A stretch of DNA of 64,000 nucleotides from contig JAHLJT010000631.1 in the NCBI GenBank assembly GCA_031308135.1, positions 211,156,731-211,220,730 on the forward strand, read 5' to 3'. The translations under genes were made by a program, and so were the position numbers. This document shows positions 11,225 to 22,380 of this stretch, one piece after another (positions within the stretch are counted from its first letter, which is position 1; the number at the start of each line of letters is the position of its first letter). This DNA is from Acheta domesticus. Lineage: Eukaryota > Arthropoda > Insecta > Orthoptera > Gryllidae. The notes below the pieces were generated by a model. That model was not told where the DNA came from. It saw only the letters and a program-made list of their open reading frames with translations, and did no database searches.

Positions 11225-12110
11225 TCTTTCGCGCATCCTGCTAGGAGGATCGGTGTCGAGATGACGGGTCGACGATGAGCACCTGAGTCCACGGGCAGAG
11301 CGGAGCGGGGCAGGGAGGGTGGCAGGGATGAGGTGGTGGCGATGGCGATGATGGTTGTCGCAGGGGAGAGTGCGGTAGTGGTGCCGGGGGTGGGGATGGA
11401 AGTGACGTGGTGGAGGTGGAGACGGGTGCGCGAGCGGTCGCGGTGGAGATGGCAGGGGTGGTGGCCGGGGCAATGGCGCGGGTGGAGGGGGCGGGGTGGC
11501 GCGGACGGGTGGAGGGGGCGGGGTGGCGCGGACGGGTGGAGGGGGCGGGTGGCGTGGGGCGGGTGGCGCGGACGTGTGGAGGGGGCGGGGTGGCGCGGAC
11601 GTGTGGAGGGGGCGGGGCGGGGTGGCGCGGACGGGTGGAGGGGGCGGGTGGCGTGGGCGGGGTGGCGCGGACGGGTGGCGCGGACGGGTGGAGGGGACGG
11701 GTGGAGGGGACGGGTGGAGGGGACGGGTGGAGGGGGCGGGTGGCGCGAGATGGTGGCGCGGGTTGGCGTGGGTGGGTGGTGCGGCCAGTGGCGCGAGGCC
11801 GGCGGCGGGGCGCGCGGGCGCACAAAGGCGGCGGCGCGAGGGGGCGCGCATGTAAACAGAGCGGCGCTGATGGATCGCGCCCATCGCCGGGCGGGCGCTG
11901 TGGACAATGGCCGCCATCCATCGCTGTCGCCGATCGCCGACGCTCACGAGACGATTAATGCCGCTTTAAGGACGACGCGGCCCCATCCGTCATATTTCTG
12001 CCGCGCCGCGCCGCGCCGTCTCCGCGCCGTCTTCCTGCTCCGGGCCGCGGACACGCCCGCCAAATGTCTTCCTCTTCGCGTTGGCGCCCGCGCTGCCGCA
12101 TTGACTTAAT
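11225..12110. other. GC-rich, CpG-dense block containing a G-rich minisatellite
   Basis: An 890 bp GC-rich block. The central part is the G-rich repeat at 11470-11760. The flank from about 11800 to 12110 is CpG-dense unique DNA. Open frames on both strands (up to 262 codons) reflect composition. Confidence 0.5.
11470..11760. repeat. Degenerate G-rich minisatellite (GGGTGGCGCGGAC / GGGTGGAGGGGAC)
   Basis: Blocks GGGTGGCGCGGAC and GGGTGGAGGGG(A/G)C alternate irregularly, giving a roughly 13-27 bp periodicity. The G-rich strand is +. Confidence 0.8.
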
Positions 12111-14690
12111 TTTATTTAGAGTCCCTCTTGAGGACAGACTTTGTTTGTTTTACCCCTCTTTTAATACTTTGTTTTTTAGATACGGTATCAGGACGGATTA
12201 CCAAAGGAGAACAAGTATCATTACGATATTCAAGTCAGTGCGTCATTCATTCATGATTACGATCACAGTGCTTGCGCTGCAAAAGCAAAGGTTATGACTC
12301 TGTTAATAAAGTTGTGTTTGACGAGGAGATGTAATCTTACTCTATTATTTGTCCTGTAAAGATCCCTTTTACTCTCTCGTTTACGTACGTATATACAGAG
12401 AAATACACGCAGTACAAAGAAAATTATGTGATGCTGCGGAAAAGCGATTTCGAGATTTCAACGGAAATATATGTTTTGGAGTCCCCTATTATGGAAAAAG
12501 TCTCTTTTTCAAAACGTCCGTTCATCTGTGAACAAAAAAAAGCGCTTTATTTGTAGGACTTTTGACAAAATGTTTTTTTTCCAAAATCGTTCTGGCTCCA
12601 CTCGAAGCACTGAGATTTTGAAAATATTTATTTTAATTGTTAGAGGTACTTTACAAGAAGCCCCTTGGACACTTTTTATTCTTTCAAAAATTCCTCAAAA
12701 TTTTTCTTTAAATTCTTTGTACGAATGTAGTGAAATACTCACATAAATAGGCCACCTGTTTGAATTTTGCTGTTAACATAGAATTTTTGAAAATTACAAA
12801 AGTTCCAAAATTTTTGACGTCTTGCTGAAAGTATAATATTAAAGTTAGTAATTTTTTTCTTCAATTCAAATTTGTTCTTCACATTTAGTCCTTCAATTAA
12901 CTCCATGCTCATTTTTAGTTTAGTGTATTAGTATGTAATTCACTAAACCTACTAACTGTATGTTTAGTGTTATAGAATGCAATTTTGAGTTAAATATTGG
13001 CAATATTAAAAACAAGATTTTCTCAAAAACAGCGCCAATTTTTTATTTAAATCTTTGAAACGGATTTTATTAATCCGCTGAATAACATGGCGTAAATGCA
13101 ATTTTAATGTATTATTTTGGTTTTTGAAAAAAAGCCACAAATGAATTTTTACACATACCTCACATTGTTAATATCTGTATTATATGCGTTCTTTATATAT
13201 TATTGCATTTGTGAATTAAAGTGCTTCATATAATGTCTTACGATGTTTCTCGAGAACTCAAAGCTTGTCTGCAAACATGAGCTCAAAATTGTGTATTTTT
13301 ATGAACGCTAAAAATATTTTTTTCACAAAAAGTCTCCAAATTCTGAAAGTTACATGTAGAACCAGATTGTACTCTTCTATAATATTCTTAAAGTCGAATT
13401 TCCTTTCTGCTCATAGGGGATCGAAAAATGCGGAAAATGTGAACAATGTATTTGTTTTATAAAATCCAATTTCCTCAAAATATGTATTAAATGAAAGTAA
13501 ACTAAATCATTGTGCTAACTGATACGTGCCATACATATTATGTTCTACATTTTCTGTAGAATTAGCTAATTTTCAGAAAATTGTTGATTTCGAGTGAGTA
13601 AGTAAATTTTAAGGCTAAAATAACTTTGTTTGCCCTGTTGATTCCAAAACGAATGGTTTCAGTATGCTTCAGATAGTCAATATTACACAGATCATTAAAG
13701 GCGGCGTATGCATACAAATATCACTTTTAGTTTTATTATCTCTCTGATAACAAATGCATAGGATGCATATATAGTCTGTATCACCCATCCACTGACGGAT
13801 GTACATGATGTAAAACGTGAGCCTGACCGTCTAGCTGACCCTATTTGCGAAACATTTGCACGTGGGGTCAGCTAGAATTTATGTAATGGTGTTAAAGACT
13901 ATATACAACAAAAACAGATGTTATATTTTCTTTGTATTTAAGGAAGCTCAGTTAGCCGTAAAAAAGTACCCTGAGGTTGATAACTTGTTATAGAATAGAC
14001 CTGATATATCTGACAAGAATATATGGGGGTTTTCTCTACCTTAACAGCCACTCTAGTTTGTTTTATTTGAAGATCAAGAATAGCCGTCTTAATGACTCTG
14101 CTTCACCCGCCTTTTCTTTACACGTTAGGTTATTTCTGCCAGACTCAATTTTATATAGATGTATTCTCCATTCCGTGTGGCAGTAAAATATCGATTGAGC
14201 TTTAGATACCTTCGCACTGAAAATGTCCGCCTCTCTCATTTCACATACGACTGCGATGGATACATAGAAAAATCCGAACTTGTTTTTCTAAACAGGTTTG
14301 TCCCAATCATTTTGAAGTATTTCTATAAAGATACTCATCCAGGTGTGCGCCTATATTGCTCCTGCCCGATTAATCGCAGACTTAACGAATAACGTTAATC
14401 GTATAGTATGATACGGCGCGCACGGTCTTAGGAGGGCCCAAAATTGTGTTGCCTTCATCAGATCTGTATCAGCTCCGGCGCGTGTAATTATTGTTGGAGC
14501 CTGAAATATGAAAACAACGATTATAGTCTCGAGATAATTGTATTAACACCGAACTTAACTGTAAATTAACTTGTCATTGTGAATAAATTATCCCTGTGAT
14601 TAGAGGATCGCGCGAGAAAGCCAAAAACAGATATTCCAATTAATGAAGTTCATTTCCATGACAATAATATTTTAATGGGCTGTAATGGGC
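12111..14690. other. Long AT-rich stretch, no gene recognised
   Basis: About 2.5 kb of AT-rich DNA with short chance frames only. The one structure seen is the hairpin at 13831-13875. Confidence 0.5.
13831..13875. repeat. Hairpin, 11 bp perfect arms
   Basis: CTAGCTGACCC (13831-13841) and GGGTCAGCTAG (13865-13875) are exact inverted copies around a 23 bp spacer. Confidence 0.85.
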
Positions 14691-14699
14691 AGGCTAACC

Positions 14700-14920
14700 G
14701 GTCGTCAGACTGACGGGGCCTTTTTAAATGCTCGTGGCACCTCTTAAGATCTTCCTGTCCCACGTTTTTGTGCGGCCGCCGCGCCGGCGCGAGAGGCGGG
14801 GGGTGGGGAGGGGCGGGGTGAGCAGAATGCGCAGGCGCGTGGTGCGTGTGCCTACTGCACTCGCTGCACCCCCTGCACGCGCAGCGGGACGGCGGGACCG
14901 TGTCCACACGCTCAATCTGT
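14700..14920. other. GC-rich, CpG-dense patch
   Basis: A short CpG-dense block immediately beside the 3' end of SINE-C copy 1. Frames are open on both strands with no recognisable product. Confidence 0.35.
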
Positions 14921-14924
14921 TCAG

Positions 14925-15272
14925 TTATGCCTTATTTTACGTGGCGAGACTCCGGCCTGCTCTTCCGACTGACACGTGCATTTCGCTACGTTTCTTTCAC
15001 CATCTAGCGGAGAAAGAATATAACACTCGGGCGGCGAAACAGGCGATTTGAATTTAGCTCGGAGTCTTCTTTTATACTTGAGGATCTTGTATATGCAGTA
15101 AATCTACATCATGGGACAGATGGATTTACTTCCCCTCTGAAGGAAGCCGTACGAATGATTTTTTCGTTCTTAAAGATCCACGACATGGATCGAATGGATC
15201 CATGGAACATGGATCCACGACCGAAAACGCGGTAGTAACAGCCCGGTACGCTAACCGAATACCACCGAAGCC
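14925..15272 (-). mobile_element. SINE-C copy 1, reverse, with tRNA-like head
   Basis: On the minus strand the head (15272 downward) reads CTTCGGTGGTATTCGGTTAG, an A-box-like start. The body, shared with copies at 54495 and 56936, follows: CCATGATGTAGATTTACTGC, GATCCTCAAG (inverted here), GAGCTAAATTCAAATCG, and a 3' end of TAAAATAAGGCATA. The head/body junction contains a local ATGGATC repetition (15184-15222) absent from the other copies. Confidence 0.75.
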
Positions 15273-15697
15273 GCGATCTGGGTGAGCGAGACCGGTGCCG
15301 GCCAAACATGTCGGCTGACTGCAGGTAGCTGGAAGGTGCAGGAAAGTACGTGATGTTCAAAAGGAAATAGATGTCTTGGGAGGCGGTAAAATATATAGAT
15401 TGAGCATGTGAAATGGACACGCCAATCTGTAAATGCAGGAGGCAAGTGAAGCAGAACGGTTAGGAGAAACCTCTTAGAATTTTGCATGATATCAGAGTAC
15501 ATAAATGAGATATTTAGGGGGGTATCAAAGAGGTAATTTGCCTGAATTGCTACAGTCTATAGCAGAGGACAGTCATTCTACGATAATACGAGTTGTAAGA
15601 GGTACGGTTTAGCGAGTGACCGGTTAGAACGACCAATGTGCGGCGAAGGGAGCTTTAGGATGAAATGTGTAAAGAAAGGGTGAAGGATGGGTACGGG
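15273..15697. other. Unique sequence, nothing recognised
   Basis: Mixed-composition DNA between SINE-C and the 46 bp array. No repeat or coding signal found. Confidence 0.4.
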
Positions 15698-17262
15698 CAA
15701 GGCCACCCGTAGGTGCCGTGGGTGTTGAAGGTGGCTGGGCAAGGCTCCCCGTGGGTGGATGCCATGGTTGTTGACGGTGGTTAGGCAAGGCCCTCCGTGA
15801 GTGGAGGCCGTGGGGGTTGGAGGTGGCTGGGCAAGGCCCCCCGTGTGTGAACACCGTGGGGGTTGGAGGTGGCTAGGCAAGGCCCTCCGTGAGTGGACGC
15901 CGTGGGGGTTGGAGGAGGCTGGGCAAGGCCACCCTTGGGTGGATGTCGTGGGGGGTTGGAGGTGGCTAGGCAAGGCCCTCCGTGAGTGGACACCGTGGGG
16001 GTTGAAGGTGGTTAGGCAAGGCCCTCCGTGAGTGGAGGCCGTGGGGGTTGGAGGTGGCTGGGCAAGGCCCCCCGTGTGTGGACACCGTGGGGGTTGGAGG
16101 TGGCTAGGCAAGGCCCTCCGTGAGTGGACGCCGTGGGGGTTGGAGGAGGCTGGGCAAGGCCACCCTTGGGTGGATGTCGTGGGGGGTTGGAGGTGGCTAG
16201 GCAAGGCCCTCCGTGAGTGGACACCGTGGGGGTTGGAGGTGCCTAGGCAAGGCCCTCCGTGAGTGGACGCCGTGGGGGTTGGAGGTGGCTGGGCAAGGCC
16301 CCCTGTGTGTGGACACCGTGGGGGTTGGAGGTGGCTAGGCAAGGCCCTCCGTGAGTGGACGCCGTGGGGGTTGAAGGTGGTTAGGCAAGGCCCTCCGTGA
16401 GTGGAGGCCGTGGGGGTTGGAGGTGGCTGGGCAAGGCCCCCCGTGTGTGGACACCGTGGGGGTTGGAGGTGGCTAGGCAAGGCCCTCCGTGAGTGGACGC
16501 CGTGGGGGTTGGAGGAGGCTGGGCAAGGCCACCCTTGGGTGGATGTCGTGGGGGGTTGGAGGTGGCTAGGCAAGGCCCTCCGTGAGTGGACACCGTGGGG
16601 GTTGAAGGTGGTTAGGCAAGGCCCTCCGTGAGTGGAGGCCGTGGGGGTTGGAGGTGGCTGGACAAGGCCCTCCGTGAGTGGACGCCGTGGGGGTTGAAGG
16701 TGGTTAGGCAAGGCCCTCCGTGAGTGGAGGCCGTGGGGGTTGGAGGTGGCTGGGCAAGGCCCCCCGTGTGTGGACACCGTGGGGGTTGGAGGTGGCTAGG
16801 CAAGGCCCTCCGTGAGTGGACGCCGTGGGGGTTGGAGGTGGCTGGGCAAGACCACCCGTGGGTGGATGCCGTGGGGGTTGGAGGAGGCTGGGCAAGGCCA
16901 CCCTTGGGTGGATGTCGTGGGGGGTTGGAGGTGGCTGGGCAAGGCCCTCCGTGAGTGGACGCCGTGGGGTTGAAGGTGGCCAGGCAAGGCCCCCCGTGAG
17001 TGGACGGCGTGGGGGTTGGAGGTGCCTAGGCAAGGCCCCCCGTGAGTGGACGCCGTGGGGGTTGGAGGTGCCTAGGCAAGGCCCCCCGTGAGTGGACGCC
17101 GTGGGGGTTGGAGGTGCCTAGGCAAGGCCCCCCGTGAGTGGACGCCGTGGGGGTTGGAGGTGGCTAGGCAAGGCCCCCCGTGAGTGGACGCCGTGGGGGT
17201 TGGAGGTGGCTGGGCAAGGCCACCCGTGGTTGGATGTCGTGGGGGGTTGGAGGTGGCTGGCG
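15698..17262. repeat. 46 bp minisatellite array with higher-order repeats, about 34 units
   Basis: The unit is GTGGGGGTTGGAGGTGGCT followed by A/GGGCAAGGCC, a variable CTCC/CCCC/ACCC, then GTGAGTGGACGCC, 46 bp in all. Variants (GTGTGTGGACACC, TTGGGTGGATGTC with an extra G, GAGGCC) occur in a fixed order. This creates a five-unit 231 bp super-repeat whose copies at 15781 and 16012 are almost identical, and another copy begins at 16381, eight units on. The + strand is G-rich. Units abut without spacers, so it is not a CRISPR. The 399-codon minus-strand frame is repeat-derived. Confidence 0.95.
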
Positions 17263-17480
17263 CCGCCGGAACGCGAAATTAAAGTGTGTCATTCCCACGG
17301 GGCCCTCCAGCGGCGCCGCGCGGCCCGGCCCGGATGTGCGCGCTTTATGGCCGTTGCATCCGTGTTGGCCCCGCGGCCATTGAATGGACAAATGTTGCGC
17401 GCCGCTCGGCCCTGGCGGCCATGGGTGCGGCTCCCTCGGCGTTTCCCACCCGTGCGTTACAAAGAAAACATTCTTTTCGT
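17263..17480. other. GC-rich, CpG-dense patch
   Basis: Unique CpG-dense sequence abruptly abutting the 46 bp array, with GCGGCCATTGAATGG-like and TTTATGGCCG motifs. Function unknown. Confidence 0.4.
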
Positions 17481-17577
17481 GTTGGATCCCAGCGCGCTAT
17501 GATTATAATTCAGGACATCAGATATTTTTCAGGAAATGCTTACTGTCCTGCCACAGCGGAGGCAATGTCTTGCCATT

Positions 17578-17875
17578 AGATTAAAGACTATCCTGTCCTA
17601 TCCTAAGGCTCGACAGCACGCAACGGCCTACCCGCGGTGACACAGCCTCTCGGCCATGGGATAAAGGGTTCTTGTGGTTAGCACGAAGACATCCCTTCAC
17701 TTCTGATCTTCATAACCTTAGGGTGGGTTTCCTCATCTTCCCACAGCAATAGACACTGGGACCTTTGTCAGGAAAACGAACAGTTGTAATTTACCCGGCC
17801 GGGAATCCAACCCGGGGTTTGGCCGTGGAAAGTGAGCATGCTAACCAACGAGCCACCTAGTCGGGTCAGATTAAA
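17578..17875 (-). mobile_element. SINE-B, full length with 8 bp target-site duplication
   Basis: The element spans 17586-17867 (282 bp) between perfect direct repeats AGATTAAA (17578-17585 and 17868-17875). On the minus strand it starts GACCCGACTAGGTGGCTCG, with the A-box TGGCTCGTTGG and the B-box-like GGTTGGATTCC. The spacing and anticodon-arm region resemble tRNA-Glu with the loop around CTTTCC. The body contains TGGGAAGATGAGGAAACCCA. The 3' end is a short GATAGGACAGGATAG tandem. The intact duplication suggests a relatively recent insertion. Confidence 0.85.
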
Positions 17876-18256
17876 CGCTAGGCTTCGAAATGTTCAATTG
17901 TTTTTTAATGTATTTTCCTATAGGATGACGAAAATTAGGTTGGGAAGTTTGCTAGAAACTTCAAAGTACAGTCCCCTTCTGACTGTTTAACGCACGTCAT
18001 GACTTCATTGAGTACAGCTCGGATTAAAGGTTTTTGTTGTGTTCTTTGGGAACGGAGTGACGGGTCGGAGAAGTTCTTTATTCATTTATCGCCGTTACAT
18101 GACTGTGGGTCAAAGCGTCGCCGGGCGACTCATTATTTATCGGCGACGGCGGAGTGTGCGGTCGCGTGTGGAAATGGCGGCGGAACAAAAGAGGGTGGGG
18201 TGGCGCCAGCTCGACACGAGGGAATGACGCGGGTGAAAGGAGGAGGGTAGGGGCGA
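17876..18256. other. Unique sequence with a GC-rich part
   Basis: AT-rich at first, becoming CpG-rich from about 18100. No recognisable gene. Confidence 0.4.
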
Positions 18257-18705
18257 GTGCTGAATTGATTGATTAGTGATTCCGTGTGCCTCAACTATAA
18301 GTGCATTAGTTCCGGAAGTGTAGTGTATGATCCTTGTGAGGTGGTGGTGATCTTCCAGCGATGAATGGCGATATCCGGCGCAGATCTACCCGGCGGTTTG
18401 CGGTTTTCCCCAACCAGGTATCTACCTTTAGCGGGGCACCGACCCAGCCGGAACACGCTCTAAGCTCTTGATCGGTCTCCTGACATGTATGGTAGTGTGG
18501 TGCATGTAAGCGCGTGTGTGGGATGATGGTAAGACAAGGAAGAGGAAGGAAAGATTCCACGCAATCTACAGCCCTTTTGTTAGGGTTCTGCTCCGGTATT
18601 CGCAAGGTGTTGAACGGAGAAACCACGGGGAACTTTCGATCGTAGCAGACAACTACTAGAATTCTTCTCCAGCCAGCAGCTGAATTCGACCTAGCTACCT
18701 AGCAA
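18257..18705 (-). mobile_element. SINE-A copy 2, reverse
   Basis: The tail GATTGATTAGTGATTCC (18261 side) is the inverted AATCACTAATCAATC 3' end. The body blocks match copies 6-8 (GTTTCTCCGTTCAACACC, ATCTTTCCTTCCTCTTCC, GGCTGGGTCGGTGCCCCGC on the minus strand). The 5' part reaches the CTAGGTCGAATTCAGC block. The tRNA-like head is missing or degraded. Confidence 0.8.
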
Positions 18706-18729
18706 ATCCTAGCACAACAGGACTCGACA

Positions 18730-19060
18730 GTCCTACTTAAGTCCTCCCGGCCAGAGGCACTTCAGTGGCATCAGCTGATGCCCTGAGCCACCTCTCCCGG
18801 TGGGATCTCGATAAAGTCTCTGGAAACGCTGCTGCAGCCCTCGCGCGGGCTCTTGCGGGCGCAGGTAGGTACTGCGGACCTCCGACCGCGGCTGCTCTCT
18901 TGCCTGCGGCCGCCTTACGTAACACGGAAGCAGATCATAATTCCCACGCGCCGGCAGGTTCCGCGTCCGGCTATGCTTTTTTTTTTCTTTCTTTCGACCC
19001 GCCCTCCCGCCCAGCAGCCGCATTTTAGTCTCACAGTCTCCGCCGCCAGATGGAACCACT
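18730..19060. other. GC-rich, CpG-dense block
   Basis: It includes a T/C tract (18978-18996) and conflicting open frames on both strands. No credible product. Confidence 0.35.
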
Positions 19061-19453
19061 TTTTGTACGCTAAACATTTGTTGATTTAAAATTCCCTTTA
19101 AATCCTGCTCCGTATATGATACTACATGTAATTGAACATACACGAAACACGGCTTCCCGACGTAGTCTTCTCGCAATAACACAAGGAAATGGAGAACAAG
19201 AATGCCATTGAAGAAGCTGCCATTAAAAGTGTGATATATTAAAGTAATTCAATGAAAATAAATTGTAAGATTATTTGATTATTTCTAAGTGGAAAGGAAT
19301 GCAATGCTTGCATTAAATTATTGTCATCAAGTGGCTATACGTTTATTATGATATTATGAAATATGAAATCCGTTCATTATGAAATAATGAACGGGTTAAT
19401 TTTGACAAAACGTGTTGAAGACTGCGAAGTTCAGACCATATTTCTATAGACAA
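19061..19453. other. AT-rich sequence with a small hairpin
   Basis: CCGTTCATTA (19370-19379) and TAATGAACGG (19385-19394) form a perfect 10 bp hairpin. Nothing else recognised. Confidence 0.5.
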
Positions 19454-19616
19454 AATTGAGGCACCTAGTGAGAGAGGGAGCTAACCCACAAAATTCAAAA
19501 CATCGATTTATTGACATATTTAGTGTTCGTAATCAAATACGTTCAGAAATTGGTATTTTGAATTTTGTGGGGTAGCTCTCTCTCTCTTTCTCTCTCTCTC
19601 ACTGGACGCCTCAATT
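19454..19616. mobile_element. MITE with about 50 bp inverted termini containing a GA/CT microsatellite
   Basis: The left terminus AATTGAGGCACCTAGTGAG leads through GAGAGGGAGCTAACCCACA to AAATTCAAAA. The right terminus is its inverse, AATTTTGTGGGGTAGCTC then (TC)n to GCCTCAATT. The right arm's CT run has expanded relative to the left, so the microsatellite grew after insertion. The element is 163 bp and non-coding. Confidence 0.8.
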
Positions 19617-20519
19617 AATATAAAAGTAGTTGTATAAAATGTTATAGGATAAGAATTCTGTTTTATAGGGATGTCAGGAAGATTAAGTTGTAACATCAAA
19701 GAAAAACGTAATTTCTTTGTTATCATCTTTGCTTAATTAATGCTGTGTTATTTAAATATGAATAACATTAGTTGTAACTGTATGAATGAATGTTAATTAT
19801 AGATAATCATGGAATTGTTTTGTAAATGTGAAATCATACAACTGTGTCAGTTAATAAACCTTTAAACATTTCCTGTTTAAACCTTGGCTAGAAAGAACAT
19901 TTATATTTAATTAACAATAGTACATGCATTTTTCGTCATTAATTTAATAATGAAATTCCAACCACATTTTGAAGGTTCATTATGGTTAATGTGACCTATC
20001 AAAATGGTATTTTTTTGCGATTTGGTACAAGAAAACCACAAACACAATGTAAATCGTATTCTAATGATACTTGGTCAATGGCACAAAAAAAAAGTCTGAA
20101 AGGCTTTGTGTTGATCACCAGAGATGAAAACTTCGCTTAATGTTTTTTAAACGATTATTTAACAACATAAAATTGTTTAGTGTCTCAAACATTCCGTCTT
20201 CTGATTCAACGAAGACTTTGCAAATGATTTCAAATCAGGGGGTGCCACGAAGCACAAAATGAGATGCGGTTAAAGAAATTTAAGACATTTTGTCGATTCC
20301 TAACAATCATCAAAATACTAAGAAAGAGTTTCATCTTAATTTCTTAAGTGTAGGTCAGTGTGATTCGATCATTCTAAAAGGCTATTTCAAACGCAGGAAC
20401 ACAAACTGCTTCTGCACTTTGCATTTTTTATGATCCAGCAGGAATCGGAGAAACGGCAGGCCGCACTCTTAACGCAGACCGCTGCTAACCGAACACAAAC
20501 GGCGGAAAGGGTGTCATTT
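19617..20519. other. AT-rich unique sequence, nothing recognised
   Basis: Only short chance frames; no repeat identified. Confidence 0.45.
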
Positions 20520-20830
20520 GGATAAGTAGCGGCGGTTGCACAGGGCGCGCCACGGTGCGTAATTTCGAAGCGCGTGGGAGAAGTGAAAAACACTCGCTTA
20601 GTCGGGTGTGTTGTTAGTCACGGGGGCGGGCGCCGGGGGCGGTGCCGGTCCAGGCCCTTGCGTGCACCGCCGCCGCCGCCGCCCTCGCCGCCACTGCCCG
20701 TCGACGCGGCGACGGCAGCCGCCGGCGAGCACACACCCGCCGCAAGCCGCACGGACGCACGAAGTAGTCGCCGTCCGTCGGGCCCCACCCCACCCCACCC
20801 CACCCCACCCCACACACTGAGCGGGTTGGT
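20520..20830. other. GC-rich, CpG-dense block with (CCCCA)n
   Basis: A CCG-rich stretch near 20670-20690 and a (CCCCA)n microsatellite at 20783-20813 lie in a CpG-dense block next to a MITE. Open frames in five registers reflect composition. Confidence 0.5.
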
Positions 20831-20914
20831 CACTTGTGAAATATTCTCTCACTATTCCACTCATGAGGAGGGGCAGAATTTAAAGATTTTGTTTTCTTTT
20901 AGAACAGTACCATT

Positions 20915-21151
20915 TATAGTGCGATTTTTCTAACTCTGCCCCTCAAGTCCCTATGGCCACGATGGAATATCACGTGTCATTTCGCGTCTTTCTCCGTCAG
21001 GCCGCTAGAAGTCCCATGATCGCAAGCACTGCTTGATACAGTTGCGATCATGCGGTATCTGGCGGCACGACTGAGAACGTCGCGAAATACCGTGACATAT
21101 TCCTTCGTGAAGACGGGCCTTGAGGGGCTAAGTTAGAAAAATTGCAGTATA
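20915..21151 (+). mobile_element. Palindromic MITE, type 1, copy a
   Basis: The termini TATAGTGCGATTTTTCTAAC (20915) and the inverted TTAGAAAAATTGCAGTATA (to 21151), followed inward by CTCTGCCCCT, make this an imperfect palindrome along its whole length. The centre carries GATCGCAAGCACTGCTTGAT. TA flanks suggest Tc1/mariner-type insertion. A second copy lies inverted at 34340-34576. Type 2 MITEs at 25404 and 53761 share these termini but not the core. Confidence 0.88.
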
Positions 21152-22219
21152 GTATAGAAATCAATTTTATATTATGACAAGAGAAAATGATCGATTTTTA
21201 TGTATTTTTTTGCATTTATCGTCGATTTTGACGAATAAATCAGTACCTTTTATTGTGAATTTTAATGCATTTTCGCTGATTTCATCGATTTTAATATAAT
21301 TTTAATGGTACTTGCTTCAAATAATATTTACGAGATGCAACAAATGTTCTCCACAAAATTCCAGAGTGGCCTATTCGATTTCTTCGCTCAGAAATTGTAA
21401 TGGCAGTCGTGTAGGTAATCTAGGGGTCGTGTGTTAACTATCAGTGCCATTGTCGGTTCGGTCGATTTCGTGATAACTTAAGGATCGATTTCGTGGTAAA
21501 GAACAGTCCTAACCAAAAGTTTGCGAGCTGAATTCATTTGAACAAAAGGAAGAAGCCGCGATTACATCAGTAACATATCCAAAAGCTTCAGTTCTTCATT
21601 CGAACTGGTTTTGATAATATTTTTACGTCATTTTTCTCTGTTTCAGGTCATTTTAAAAATATTTTAAGAGCATTTTATTGATAAATTTTGCCAATGTTTT
21701 AGGTCATCAAAATCTGACCCCTAGCTATTAGGGTCAGTCCGGTCAGTAGCGTTTTATAATAAGATGGCCATAAAACAATCATGGGCGCCTAAAATCGAAA
21801 ACTTCACATATGTACTTTTTGCCATCGTCGTACCGTTCAAATGTTTTGGAAAATAAATGTCACTTTCATAACGGAATCTACAGTAGTCAATATATCGTCT
21901 GAAGCATCCCATCAAGAAATATTTTTCAGGTTTTTCTAAGATTATGTTCATATAATTTAATCGGTTTATGACTTTTAGTCCTACCGAATTCTACTTTTGG
22001 TTTGAAACTTCTCAGATAAGTTTCAAAGCACTAGTGAAATTACTTATGAGAAGAGATATCTATATTACTAATATCGAATATACGCATGCATTGACGGGAA
22101 ACGGATACGGCAGTATCTCTCCATGGTTTCGGTTATATAAACAGGAAGACTGGAAAAAATACAAAAACAATGAAACACTTCAATTTTGACTGAAACACGC
22201 AAATGTTTAAGTTAATCTT
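21152..22219. other. AT-rich unique sequence, nothing recognised
   Basis: Short frames on both strands without recognisable domains. Confidence 0.45.
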
Positions 22220-22220
22220 C

Positions 22221-22380
22221 AATTTCTCATACCGGATGTTACGGCTGTATTCTCATAGTCATTGCTCCATCGCTTACGACACAGCTGACGTCGTGCGACG
22301 AGCAAGAAACAAGTTTCAGTATTCGCATGGGCTGCTTCATAGTCAATTTTTACTGCTCCAGGAAAACATTTTCTAAACAC
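22221..22380 (+). repeat. Dispersed repeat E, copy 1
   Basis: Runs from AATTTCTCATACC to ACATTTTCTAAACAC and matches 23135-23323 in the same orientation with moderate divergence. It includes a TGCGACGAGCAAGAAACAAG-like block. Possibly a fragment of an unknown transposable element. Confidence 0.7.

Noticed and set aside
11159..12109. Proline/glycine-rich frames of 226-262 codons
   Set aside because: Mutually exclusive frames on both strands over a G-rich degenerate repeat.
14440..14475. CTGATGAAGGCAACAC string on the minus strand
   Set aside because: Resembles a hammerhead start but has no GAAAC box or closing stem.
15578..16777. 399-codon repetitive protein in the 46 bp array
   Set aside because: 46 bp is not a multiple of three, so the encoded repeat changes frame from unit to unit; the unit simply lacks stops.
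15698..17262. CRISPR-like array
   Set aside because: Units abut with no unique spacers, and the context is eukaryotic.
17800..17868. Functional tRNA-Glu gene
   Set aside because: It is the head of SINE-B: B-box is altered (GGTTGGATTCC), the body continues, and a target duplication flanks the whole 282 bp.
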